Below are positions 1 through 10,100 of a stretch of DNA of 64,000 nucleotides, piece by piece. The stretch's first letter is position 1. Every line of letters begins with the position of its first letter. The DNA is from Flectonema sp. DT1601 (taxonomy: Eukaryota; Euglenozoa; Diplonemea; Diplonemida; Diplonemidae), in the NCBI GenBank assembly GCA_964019425.1, contig OZ025782.1:124001-188000 (forward strand). The letters run 5' to 3'. The notes under the pieces were generated by a model, which saw nothing but the letters and a program-made list of their open reading frames with translations, was not told the origin of the DNA and searched no databases. The translations under genes and the position numbers were made by a program.

Positions 1-790
1 AGAAACTGAACTCCGCCAGAGTCATTCTCGTGAAAGAATCTAAAGAAAGTAATTTAATCATTACTTGCTGACATAAATAAGATCGAGGAATCTTGAATTC
101 AACCGAAGACTGCAAGCTGATGTCGTTAATTTCTTTCATCGGCTGTGCCATTCTCCAAGGATAACTACCATTAAGCACTAAGTACAGGCAAGCACCCATC
201 GCCCAAGCGTCAACAGGGAAAAGGGAGTTTTCGTCGCTGGTTTTGATGGTTTTCGCTGATCCAAAATCGCAAATTTTCAAATTTTTACGAGTCGTATCAG
301 TCCAAAGAATACTACCTGGTTGGATGTTACAGTGAACAGTTCCATGGCTGTGAAGCTCTTTTATTATATCACAAATCTGGCTGAACGCAATTTTTGCGTC
401 ACCCTCAGACCAACATTCCTCCAATAAGATTCCACTTGGAGAGATGCTACACAAGGGACCTCCAGATAGGTATTCCATAACAATGTAAACCATCTTTGAT
501 CCGCTTAATACTTCAATAATGTTTACTACTCGTTGATGATTTGAAAACTGTTTGTGAATAGCAATTTCACTATCGTGTGAAACCATCTTCGGTACTTCTT
601 TAATGGCGTACACTTCACCATCTTTTAATGCCTTGTAGATTGTTGATCTGTTTCCCCCGTGAATAACTTCAACAATAATATACCCGTTGAGTTCAATCAG
701 TTCTCCGTTTGAATTCTTCATAAAAGTCAACTCTTCGTCGGCTATTTTAACACCGAAGTTTGTGTCTAAAGAAGAGGCACCACATCCCAT
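1..790 (-). CDS. Protein kinase-like protein, predicted pseudokinase (5' part; continues past left edge)
   Basis: About 263 residues are visible, reading from the ATG at 788-790 to the left edge without a stop. The N-terminus MGCG is a classical N-myristoylation site with a neighbouring Cys for palmitoylation, so membrane attachment is likely. A protein-kinase fold is recognisable: a glycine-loop remnant (HGGNRSTIYKA), the ATP-binding Lys in VYAIKE, the hinge (IVMEYLSGG) and an intact DFG (CDFGSAK). The catalytic loop reads HCNIQPGSIL where active kinases have HRDIKPENIL, so the catalytic Asp, the Lys and the Asn are all replaced. The activation segment is very short and has no APE motif before VDAWAMG. 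I infer a catalytically dead scaffold-type kinase. A CAG sits at 805-807 (minus strand), 14 nt before the ATG. The C-terminus is outside the window. Confidence 0.85.
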   Translation of the reverse strand, partial: MGCGASSLDTNFGVKIADEELTFMKNSNGELIELNGYIIVEVIHGGNRSTIYKALKDGEVYAIKEVPKMVSHDSEIAIHKQFSNHQRVVNIIEVLSGSKMVYIVMEYLSGGPLCSISPSGILLEECWSEGDAKIAFSQICDIIKELHSHGTVHCNIQPGSILWTDTTRKNLKICDFGSAKTIKTSDENSLFPVDAWAMGACLYLVLNGSYPWRMAQPMKEINDISLQSSVEFKIPRSYLCQQVMIKLLSLDSFTRMTLAEFSF

Positions 791-806
791 TTTTTTGTCG
801 GTAACT
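791..806 (-). promoter_or_regulatory. Acceptor-like site upstream of the pseudokinase (example of a window-wide pattern)
   Basis: On the gene strand TTTTTTTACAACAG is followed by 14 nt and the ATG. The same arrangement, without a visible donor, precedes each gene with a 5' end in the window; the pattern is treated in the findings. Confidence 0.5.
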
Positions 807-2280
807 GTTGTAAAAAAATGATGACTTAATACTGTAAAGAAAAGATTAACCCTTCGGACACATTACCTCATTCGATTTGCATTCTTTGTGCTCACATTCT
901 GGTGATATAAAAGATTACAATGGAAACAATGTTCTCGTCAGTCTCGCACAAGGAACGCTCCACCCGATGTGGCACCTGATTTTCACAAGGCGGTTAAGAC
1001 TCGACTCAGCCTGACCAATGAGCAAGTTCCTCCACCTCTTCAGAAAAGAGAATAGTAACAAACGAAAAGACAAAAATAGAAAGGGAAAAAAGAAGATTCA
1101 AAAAACAAAAACAAAACAGGAGCATCCCTAGCGAAGACGACTCACTGTATCATGGTGAGAAACAGAGCTTTGATGAATTGCACAACAGAACACCAACTAA
1201 CAAGAACCACACAGGGGAGCACCGAATATCGTACCACAATACGGTTATCCAAAAGTCACATAGAGTTGGTTTCTACTGCCCGTGCAAAAATTGAATTTAA
1301 GCATGAAAACTAAGCCTATCTCATGATACCCACAATGTGGATATCTGAGCACTCACTCGACAAACACATCCAGTGCATTCGGTTAGGCTAATTGTAAGAT
1401 AACAGTAGAATCTCATTATTCATACATTCATGAATTCATCACTTTGGATGGGAGGAATAAGACGAAGTTGTTGAAAAAGCGTCGGTCACTTGCGAGAGTA
1501 ATTCGAAAACTCCTCTTTTGCCACAAGCAACAAGAAAAAAAAAACTCCTACTTGATAGTATACTTAATGAAGAGGAAGTGATTGAGAGAGAAAACTTCAT
1601 CAATTATTTTTAGTTCGGGAAGGGAGGAAAGAAATAGAGATACGAAACAGCGTGGAGGCAAGCCACCATAGGCTAAAGTAGCCGTAAAAGAGAGCAATCA
1701 ATGAGCAAGACTCTGTTTGCGCGATTAGAGCAAGCGATCGCAGTGGCGGATTTATAACAAAAAGAGTTATTCTCCGACAAAGCAATAAGCAAATGATGCG
1801 CTATAATCAGAGTCCGCTCATCTTAGGTTGAAGAACGTCGTTCTTTTATTTTACTATCATTTCTTTTTCTCCACTTTTTTTTTTTTTTTTTTTTTTTCTA
1901 AATATGTCAAGGTTATCATTTCATTCCTCTTCCGAATGTAAATCATTTTCTCGATCTGTTTTTCATCGTGCTTTCCCCTTTTCTTATATCACCGAAGTCG
2001 TCGAATCGACTTCATTAGTTATTTGCATACAATGGAAACATCCAATAATTAGACAAAAGACACCACGAAGGATATCTGATACTGCGATCCAAGGAGATAA
2101 TTAATTTCAGTGACGCACTCAGCCAAACGTTTTCACATAAACCTAAAAAAAAAAAAAACCTTTCAGATTAGCCTTATATTGCGTTAAACGCAGAGAGAAT
2201 CTTGTCTCACGGGGAATACATCATGACCATAAGAAATAACGGCTTTTTCAATCTGAATAGTTGTTTCTCTGACTGTCGGT

Positions 2281-2313
<33 letters not shown>

Positions 2314-2330
2314 AAGTTTTATAAATCAAT
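791..2330. other. Intergenic, no gene seen
   Basis: No convincing coding region on either strand; the small ORFs are low-complexity. The stretch holds a T run at 1875-1897 and a 29-nt A run at 2283-2311, which on the gene strand is a T tract just downstream of the transporter stop. One reverse-complement copy of the 9-mer TTGGTCAGG lies at 1010-1018 inside a possible CTCA/TGAG hairpin. Confidence 0.6.
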
Positions 2331-3716
2331 TTATTCACTGTGATTCTTGACATCGTTAATTAGATTTTTTATCGCCTGCCATGAACCAATACCTCCTCCC
2401 ACAACACCGACTAAGATGATGACACATAAAAGTCCGTACCACATTAGTACTTTTCTGCTACGAGGTTCACCATCAAGCTCCATCTCGTGTATCTTAATTG
2501 CGAAAACGCAAGGTAATACGAAAACCATCATAGTGACACACAGAGCTCCGACCAGTGACATGAACGAATCAAAGTAAGGTACGAAGTAAGCGATAACTGC
2601 ACTTGTCAGTAGAAAGAACAATCTAAGAAAGAATCTCGGAACAATAATCGCAGGCTTCCAAGACGTGATGTACTTTCCATCTTCTGGAATCAGGTTAAGG
2701 TACTCTTCAAGTTCATGAAATATAACGTGTTGCAGAATTGGAAATGTCAATAAAGTATTAAGAGTCATAGCAAGCTTGATACTCACGGTACCAATATTAC
2801 CCTTTGGAAGTGAATTTACAATCGGAGACTGAACATTGTGTCCATAAATCTGGTATCCAGTAATAGCAACAGGAAGATAAAATCCCAAGAGGGTGGAGAA
2901 CGACCAACGAAGAACACTCTTGAAACGGGTTCTACCAACTCCCAGTTCTGCCATGTTATTTTGGATAGTTGGAAAACACGCATGTCCTCCGTATGACAAT
3001 ACTACTGCTGAGAATGCTATTGGGAAGTCCATGATATTAAGAACTTTGTGTGATGGAGATTCATCAGGTTGATGTAATGAGGCAATTAAAATAATCGAAA
3101 ACACACCAACAATAGTAACAACGCCTCCCAAAGCTGAACTAAAAGAAAGTGCGTCGACATCCTTCAACAGAAGTGTTGGAGCCGCAACAAGAGCAACAGA
3201 TATAAGAGTCCAGCTCTTCTTTGTTGGATGGTGAGCACTATCAGCCTGCTCATAGGTATCATGTAAGAATCCAGCAGCCAAGATTAAAAACAGGGTTGAT
3301 ACTCCCAAAACGGTACCTTTTTGAAAAAAATGAACTATGAACTTACCCCACCAACCGAAGCAGTGTTCTCCAGTCTCTGGGTATCCAGCAAGACGTCCGG
3401 TTGGTCTGTATAGGTTATCAATAACTAAATCACCAGTGTAATTAGCCATGATGGCAATAATTACTAATGTTGGTGCCATCATCCAACCTCCCTGTTCAAG
3501 CGTCTGCGGTAACTGTAAAATACCAGTTCCAGCCATCGTACAAACAACATTTGCATAGCACTTGAACATCTCTTTTCTCTTCGTTCCTTTTGTCAGTATC
3601 GAGGCACTGGAAGACACGGCATCGTCTCCACTTGAGTAGTTAGAGTCTTCTTCGTGTACTTGGACTCTCGAATAACCATCAGTCGCAACCATTTTACTGA
3701 TTGAGTTGCTTGGCAT
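2331..3716 (-). CDS. AAAP-family amino acid transporter (vacuolar AVT/SLC36-SLC38 type)
   Basis: 461 residues, uninterrupted. A hydrophilic, Ser-rich, acidic N-terminus of about 48 residues is followed by some 10-11 hydrophobic segments. The first carries AGTGILQLP (residues 62-70), the glycine-rich helix-breaking motif typical of TM1 in AAAP transporters. Members are proton- or Na+-coupled amino-acid carriers of vacuole, lysosome or plasma membrane; the length and long N-tail resemble vacuolar AVT and SLC36 types. Substrate and membrane cannot be read from sequence. A TAG lies 3 nt upstream of the ATG behind a T-rich stretch. The next gene upstream on the same strand starts only about 115 bp away. 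Confidence 0.88.
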   Translation of the reverse strand: MPSNSISKMVATDGYSRVQVHEEDSNYSSGDDAVSSSASILTKGTKRKEMFKCYANVVCTMAGTGILQLPQTLEQGGWMMAPTLVIIAIMANYTGDLVIDNLYRPTGRLAGYPETGEHCFGWWGKFIVHFFQKGTVLGVSTLFLILAAGFLHDTYEQADSAHHPTKKSWTLISVALVAAPTLLLKDVDALSFSSALGGVVTIVGVFSIILIASLHQPDESPSHKVLNIMDFPIAFSAVVLSYGGHACFPTIQNNMAELGVGRTRFKSVLRWSFSTLLGFYLPVAITGYQIYGHNVQSPIVNSLPKGNIGTVSIKLAMTLNTLLTFPILQHVIFHELEEYLNLIPEDGKYITSWKPAIIVPRFFLRLFFLLTSAVIAYFVPYFDSFMSLVGALCVTMMVFVLPCVFAIKIHEMELDGEPRSRKVLMWYGLLCVIILVGVVGGGIGSWQAIKNLINDVKNHSE

Positions 3717-3832
3717 TACCTATTGAAAAAAGGAAATAAATAAAAAAAACTATTTTATGAATAGAAAACGATTACTTTTTTATTATAATAATAAAAAATA
3801 ATTAGTAACAATGTGACAAAAGACGACAGCTA

Positions 3833-4687
3833 TCAATCAGCACCCGTCTTCGAATATCTAACAGATTCACCATTCATAGTACTCTTCCGAGATAGTCGTA
3901 ATTCAGAGGTAAGTTGTGATAAAGTATTATTTAAGTTAGTAACAGCTACGAGAATCATTGAAGAAAGATGATCACTACTTAACGGCTGACCAGTATACGA
4001 TGATTGAGGAATCCCAAGCGACGATGGATGCTCCGATTGGTACCGTTTTGAATTGCTCTGATCTGAGAAGGCACTTCTCTTCATTGTCTTCTTTGTAGTA
4101 ACATCGTTATCACTGTTGTTGTCTTGAGATTCATTCATTGATTTGTTATTTAAACTGGAATTCATCTTCTTCTTCTTCTTTTTCTTCTTACTGTGGATAG
4201 CTATTGGAGTGGAACTTATTGTTGATGTTTGTTGGATAGTGTTATTATTAGATTTTTTCTTCTTCTGTTTCTTTGTTTTAGTAACTTTTTGAGTGACTTG
4301 TTCTTCGTTAGAGCTACTCGGGTGGAAAAGTTTTCGTTGGTTTGATGTTTCCGACAACTCTGATTCTCCAGAGAGAGAATCAACCGGTGAGCAATAATCA
4401 GTTCCGTCATCACTTACATAAACAGTTGGTGTGAGTTCAGATTGTAAGCACAGCTTTATGTGATCATTATTAGTTAAAATATTTGTTGACTGTTCTTGAC
4501 TGCTGACCGTAGTGCCTTCCATTTCAAGTTCGATATTATCTGTTGGGTACTTTTCGTCACTCAGTTGTTTTATTATTAGTTTGGTGACTTCTTTAATGCT
4601 TAAATTACTCTCTTCTGGTAGCCACCACATGAAATCCCTCGCACCATCACTCGACAAACCTTCAGAGAGAGAGACTCTGAGGCGCAT
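3833..4687 (-). CDS. Coilin-like nuclear protein (N-terminal coilin fold suspected)
   Basis: 284 residues. Residues 1-83 have the pattern of the coilin N-terminal self-interaction domain: RLRV start, a WWLP segment (21-24), IKEVTKLIIKQL helix, IELEMEGTTV, then a Thr/Ile-Leu segment and NNDHIKL. Coilin organises Cajal bodies and snRNP maturation. The middle is Ser/Asn/Asp-rich with two strong basic clusters (near 136-144 and 166-175, including eight consecutive Lys) that look like nuclear localisation signals. No Tudor-like C-terminal domain is evident, so the protein may be a short or divergent coilin, or another ubiquitin-like-fold protein. A CTTTCTGCAG acceptor-like site lies 29 nt upstream of the ATG. 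Confidence 0.5.
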   Translation of the reverse strand: MRLRVSLSEGLSSDGARDFMWWLPEESNLSIKEVTKLIIKQLSDEKYPTDNIELEMEGTTVSSQEQSTNILTNNDHIKLCLQSELTPTVYVSDDGTDYCSPVDSLSGESELSETSNQRKLFHPSSSNEEQVTQKVTKTKKQKKKKSNNNTIQQTSTISSTPIAIHSKKKKKKKKMNSSLNNKSMNESQDNNSDNDVTTKKTMKRSAFSDQSNSKRYQSEHPSSLGIPQSSYTGQPLSSDHLSSMILVAVTNLNNTLSQLTSELRLSRKSTMNGESVRYSKTGAD

Positions 4688-6291
4688 GATAAAAGTTTCT
4701 CACATCAACCTTTTTGCTGCAGAAAGAGAAAATTTCAAACTTATATTCCTCTAACAAACAAACTATAAACAGGTCGGGGCCTATCAAAAGACTAAATGCA
4801 AGTTAACTTCACAGACAGTTTAAAATTATTCATGTGTTGTGTACTAACTCTTGCTGGGTATTTCCTTTTTTTTGGGTAAAATATCCCGAGGCAGTCTTCC
4901 ATCATGTGACTTTTATACCTGGAAAAGAAAAAAGAAATTACCAATTTGTTAGAACGTAACATGCTGTGTTGCATAAGGTATTTTATTTTGAGCTGCACCA
5001 CAAATTCACCTACCCAATGAACCATCTCAAAAGAGAATAGGCTAATGGTGAACAGTGGTGCAAAAAAAAAAAGGAAGAGGAATGAAGAACATTTGGCTGA
5101 TTAAATTAATTTATCAGTAAGCTCAAAAAAACAATATAAATAATACAGTTATTTTTTTAACACAACTTTTGCCAACCTTCTGTAACTTCATAAAACAACT
5201 AATAAAAAGAGGGGGGGACAATAGCGAGAAAAAAAAAAAAAAGCAAAAGCGATATTATAACGAAATCTCGACAAATAAAAATTCGTTTGTCTGGATTTCT
5301 ACCGCTTGCCTCTCGCTATCAGAAATACAGAAGAACCTCGTCACAATGATTATAGCATTTCAGCAATGCCTCATTGCTTCGATGACTTTTCCATATTTAT
5401 ATGGGGGAAAAAAAAAAAAGAAAACGTTATATAAAATGACTTGATACGACCAGAGAGGTAAATAAAAATTAAAAAATTACAAACAAAAAAAAAAAAAAAA
5501 AAAAAAATCACCAAACGCGAAAGAGAGCAGTAGGGATCTCAATCAGTGAAAACAAAAAAAAAAAAAAAAAACGCACAAACTTAAAATCAGTGCGAGGTGG
5601 GGTGCCTATAGTTGCCACGAGTAGGGAAGAGTTTCAAATGTTCCCTACAATATTAAGTTGTTTTGATTCACCTCGTAGATGTAAGGGACTAAACAAACTG
5701 CGCAAATCTCAATAATCACGTTTTCTCATCCACAGAGACTGCAACTACAAGGAACCCCAAAAGAAAAAACGAAACATAAACTAGAAAATAAAATGATGGG
5801 GCTGGGAGAACAAAATCAGTGATTGGTAACTTATTGATAAGCGAAGCAGATTCTACTAAAAATTTAGAGAGTACGCACAACTACTTCAGTTCACTTGTAT
5901 ATTAACAAACAATTTTTTTCAAAAAGAAGAAATCAATGAACGAGTTCGATTGGTTTCAACCGTTCTTGTTCTGTTTTGCTGATTGGTTTAGAAAAATTAG
6001 CGTTTTTTTTAAAAGTCATAAAAAAAGAATTACTGCTATATTTTATTTATACCACGAAAACCGTAACCCCAGTGAAATTAATGTAAAGGGATGTACGAGT
6101 CTCGTCTCGAGAAGAAAGAATTCTCCATTGTCAACCCAAATACTCAGCACGCAAAGCTGATAACGGGTAGGAGAACACACGAATGTATAGTTTGCGGGTC
6201 ATACTTTCAAACAGTAGTTGTCGTTATTGTTCTTTTGTTTATTGTTATTTATTTATTATTTTTTTTTTCTTGATTCAGCACAAAAAAGATT
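4688..6291. other. Intergenic, no gene seen
   Basis: AT-rich with many A runs (for example 5484-5507 and 5553-5571). The small ORFs on both strands are Lys/Ser/Phe-rich and lack any family pattern. I see no repeat or RNA gene. Confidence 0.55.
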
Positions 6292-6879
6292 CTAGACACG
6301 ACTGTGTTGGTTGTCCTGCTGGTGGTAATTATTGAGAGGTTGACTGTTCGAAGAATGATTATCCTTTGGAACTGGTTTGTAACATCCCCTAACACACAGA
6401 AACATAATCGCTACTACTCCAGACAACAGACAGCAAACAAAACCTATGTAAGGCTTAATCTCTGAATTAGGCAAATCATCTCGGGCGTCAGCTGCATCAA
6501 CATATACCAGAACAGAAGCGACAATAGTAATGATTGACGAGATAAAGAAGAGATATGGAAAGAAGTTAAGTGGGCATCTCATCTTGTCGTATGGACACAT
6601 ATATCCCAAGATGGTAAGCAAAGCGGTGATTGCTGAGAATAGCACAGTTAGAACCAATCCACCCATGGTAGCTTTTAATTTATGCGACAGGTCGTCTTCT
6701 ACATTATCATCATCATACCCGTCCCTAATTGAGGAAGTGTACTTGAAAGGCTCGTTAGGATTGAGTTGCATGAAGGGTCTCATCATTGCCAGGAAGGCCA
6801 AAACCACTAAAATGGCGCAAAAAATCAAATCGGCAATTCCGTTCCATGCCTGGCGTCTCATACCACTTTCCATAGACAT
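6292..6879 (-). CDS. Four-transmembrane protein of unknown function
   Basis: 195 residues. Four hydrophobic segments near residues 14-33, 71-92, 105-127 and 143-163 with an acidic extracytoplasmic-type loop between TM1 and TM2 (YDDDNVEDD, 55-63) and a hydrophilic Asn/Gln/His-rich C-tail. The layout resembles claudin/PMP22-like or MARVEL-like tetraspans, but the diagnostic motifs (for example the claudin W-GLW-C-C) are absent, so no family is assigned. Two Met codons start the ORF (MSM). A TTTATAG acceptor-like site lies 26 nt upstream of the ATG, separated from it by an A-rich leader. Confidence 0.75.
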   Translation of the reverse strand: MSMESGMRRQAWNGIADLIFCAILVVLAFLAMMRPFMQLNPNEPFKYTSSIRDGYDDDNVEDDLSHKLKATMGGLVLTVLFSAITALLTILGYMCPYDKMRCPLNFFPYLFFISSIITIVASVLVYVDAADARDDLPNSEIKPYIGFVCCLLSGVVAIMFLCVRGCYKPVPKDNHSSNSQPLNNYHQQDNQHSRV

Positions 6880-8020
6880 ATTTGGTTTTTTTTTGTTTTT
6901 TTAAACTATAAAAAAAGATTAACTATTAATAAAATCATCAAAAATCTAAGCATGCTTAATATGAAAACAGAGAGGAATTTAAAAAAAAAAAGAAGAAAAA
7001 TCTTCTTCAAGAAGAAAAGAGAACAAAAAAAAAAAAAAAAGATGACAATTTGCGGATCCTCACATTATTAATTTTTATGAGATTATTAAAAAAAAAATTT
7101 TTGAGAAAAAAAACAAAAGATAAGTGAAAAAAACATAGAAACAATAAATTTGTTCTACTATTTCCGTATAACACTCGAGGAATACGTAGTTTCACGACAT
7201 TATCTTATACTACTTGTCCCTTTTTAGCCATTCACCAGACTAATCCCCTTGTTCATATGATGTTAACAATATTACAGTACAAGAATTTGGTCGAATGGAA
7301 ATGAAAACGTCAAAACCCTCAGCAACAACAAAAAAAAAATGAGGATAAATTTGATACTACATTTTTTTAAGCTCAAAGAGAAAAACAATTTCTCTGATAA
7401 TTTTGACTGTCGGATTAAATGACTGTAAATAATGCCACTAAAGTCAACATAGTTAAGCGCCACTTCCCATATGTTACCGTAACAGTTTTTTTTATAAAAC
7501 TCATGAGTGCTTAATTATTAATCATACTGTAATGAAAAACTTAATCATGGAAAGACTAGGAAGGGCGGCGGGCCTTTGTCAATAGCCGTATATACTGGTA
7601 TTTGATGATACGAAAATTGTATTAAAAGGGAGTTCAAGATGGTGAAACACGTTGTGAAATAATTAAACGTAGCACACCTTAAAACAAAAAGGAAATGTGA
7701 TAATTTGCATTTACGGTCAACAGTCGGTAAGTAAAGTGTCATTCCTTCAGGAGGATAATTTGATACTGCATTATTAAAAAGCTCAGGGAGAGAAAAATTT
7801 CGTTTTTTTTTTTTTTTTTTTTTAAAAAAACGTGAATTTTGCCGTTTTAAAGTACTCGGGGGTTCTGATTTGTTATTTTTTTTTCAAAAAATTGTGTGAT
7901 TTTTTTTTGAACGTTGAAAGGCTGTTGCAGATCATTGCAGATCACTAAGTGAAATTTGAGAACACCACTTTATGCCATCTAAAGAAGAAGCACTTCATAA
8001 ACACACAACTTCGTTCAAAA
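6880..8020. other. Intergenic, no gene seen
   Basis: AT-rich, with A/T homopolymers including a T run near 7804-7822. The open frames are Phe/Lys-rich translations of homopolymers. This is the left part of a 4.8 kb gene-free interval. Confidence 0.5.
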
Positions 8021-9075
8021 CGTACGAAAACAACAATGCGAAGTAAAACAATCCAGGTTAAGAACAAGTGAAGCACCGAATAGTATTTCGGTGGGATACC
8101 AAGATCGCTTACATGGAAGTAGTTTTTCACTTCGATTGCAAGTTTCCAGATCGGTCGTCAACAAACTGTAAGAGAAAATAAAAATGAAAGATTTTTTTCG
8201 ATTCTACAATAAAACCACAATGCGAAGTAAAAACCCAATCCAAGTTAAAAGAATAATTTATTGCCCAAACCTCCTTGGTCAGGTGAGTTCTGAACATTAT
8301 TCTTCACTAGGTAGTCAAGTGAATGCTTTTATTCATCACCGAATAGTATTTCAGTGAGATAATAACATCGCTTACGTGAAGTGGGTGCACTTCGCCTGCG
8401 AGTTGTCCGTAAAGAATAAAAAGATTTAAAAAAAAAGGAAAAAAAAAAAAAAAAACATTCTTTAATTCTTATATTTTTTTCGTTCGAGGCGAAAACTTGC
8501 AATGCGAAAGTAAAAACAATCCAAGTTAAAGAATAACTTATTGCCCAGACCTCCTTGGTCAGGTGAGTTCTGAACGTTATTCCTCTTCAGGTAGTCCTGT
8601 AAACGACTTCTATAAGTACCAACGGAGCAGTACGTCGTATCGCATACGAGACGTCGTCTCACTTCGAGCAAGGAGTTCAATCTATTATTTTTGCTTTATA
8701 AACGAAAACTTGCAATGCGAAGTAAAAACCCAATCCAAGTTAAAAGAATAATTTATTGCCCAAACCTCCTTGGTCAGGTGAGTTCTGAACATTATTCTTC
8801 ACTAGGTAGTCAAGTGAATGCTTTTATTCATCACCGAATAGTATTTCAGTGAGATAATAACATCGCTTACGTGAAGTGGTTGCACTTCGCCTGCGAGTTG
8901 TCCGTAAAGAAGGAGAACAAAAGAAAGAACATTCCACGTTTTCGTTGAGGCAAAAACTTGCAATGCAAAGTAAAAACAATCCAAGTTAAAGAATAATTTA
9001 TTGCCCAGACCTCCTTGGTCAAGTGAGTCCTGAACGTTATTCTTCACTAGGTAGTCCCGTAAACAATTTCTACGA
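8021..9075 (+). repeat. Degenerate tandem array of a structured repeat, about five units
   Basis: The landmark GCGAAGTAAAA (or a one-base variant) recurs at about 8038, 8222, 8504, 8717 and 8965, so unit spacing is 184 to 283 bp. A full unit continues with AATCCAAGTTAAA, a GAATAATTTATTGCCC segment, ACCTCCTTGGTCAG then GTGAGT, and ends with CACTAGGTAGTC. Units one, two and four also carry the block CACCGAATAGTATTTC-GTG, a 7-bp hairpin (perfect at 8074-8093, one mismatch in the others). Units two and four add GTGAAGTG paired with CACTTCGC. The first unit lacks the TTGGTCAG segment. The third unit holds extra inverted repeats (GAGACG/CGTCTC near 8648-8660). No long ORF fits. It could be a non-coding RNA gene family, a satellite or a protein-binding array. 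Confidence 0.75.
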
Positions 9076-9630
9076 AGCGCTAATGCCCACAGGATTTATT
9101 TCTCATTTTTACTTTGCTTTTTTTGCTAATTTCCGGGTCATAAGTGCGCTCATTCCTTGAAAGAAATATCCCGCTTCAGAAAAGGTGGTCAGCCTATCGT
9201 TGGCGGATGGTGCTGCGAATGTATTTCACTGCCATCTGGGACTTTGGTAAAGTCTTGTTGGCGGTTGGTTTTTAAGGGACGTTGATAAAAAAAAAAGGAA
9301 AGAAACGAAAATACTTATTACACGAAAAACAATAACATCACTTGCTAAATAATATAATTCTCTGTCGCCATTCAATAGAAGGAGGCATTGTCTTTTTTTT
9401 TTTTTTCTTCTTTTTTTTGATGAGAAGCAACAACTTGTAGATCCTAATGAATCTCTTTTTTGCAGCAGAAATTGGGAAAGAAGAAAAAGAAAAGGAAAAA
9501 AAAATCCCAGACACCTGGTCTGAGGGGTGATACTCATTCTAAACTGAAAAACCTGTTTCTTGTTTTTTTTTGTTTTTATTGTGCGTTGGTAACTGCCTGT
9601 GTTTGATACTACCGAATCCCAGTAACTAAG

Positions 9631-10083
9631 AATCCTCCTTGGTCAGGGGAGATTTTCTCAGTAGAAGGGAAATCTCTATAAGAATATCGATAGTTACCAA
9701 ATAGTGTGTGGTTTTCACATTTCCACTTCTCGTCAGGGAAATAGTTAAAAAAACTGTTAAGAACATCACCAGAAATTGTTAAAAAGTATCGCCATTCCCA
9801 TTAGAGACAAAAATACTTATTTCAGTTATCTCACTAAAGAATCCTCCTTGGTCAGGGGAGATCGTTACAAGCAGCTGAATTCGTATTGTCAAAAGGGAAA
9901 ACGACGAGTCTATTGTACCCCCCTACTGCTTCTATTCTTGTACGTATCAACAAATAGACCTCCTTGGTCAGGGGAGGCTGTCTCAGTAAACAAAATCAGT
10001 CAACCGAATGTTGGTCAGGAGAGAGTAACGCACTCTGGCTGTTGTAATTGTCACCAAAGAAGCTTCCTTGGTCAGGGGAAGCT
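9631..10083 (+). repeat. Series of hairpins with conserved loop TTGGTCAGG and compensating stems
   Basis: Four sites share the loop TTGGTCAGG (9639-9647, 9848-9856, 9964-9972, 10068-10076). The stems differ but pair: AATC(C)TCC with GGAGATT; the same left arm with GGAGATCG, partly paired; CCTCC with GGAGG; AGCTTCC with GGAAGCT. A fifth, weaker one pairs ATTTCC with GGAAAT at 9719-9742 with the loop ending CGTCAG. Left flanks are similar (a CTAAGAA or CACCAAAGAA type) and some right flanks share CTCAGTA. Spacing from one to the next is about 85 to 120 bp. The change of both stem arms while the loop stays fixed is what a selected structure would leave. Confidence 0.7.
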
Positions 10084-10100
10084 GCCACAGTGCAAAAATA

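Noticed and set aside
8021-9075. CRISPR-like direct repeats
   Set aside because: Repeats are long, degenerate and unevenly spaced, in a eukaryotic genome, with no cas genes.
9226-9537. 103-residue minus-strand ORF and similar Phe/Lys-rich ORFs
   Set aside because: Products of A/T homopolymers; no conserved features.
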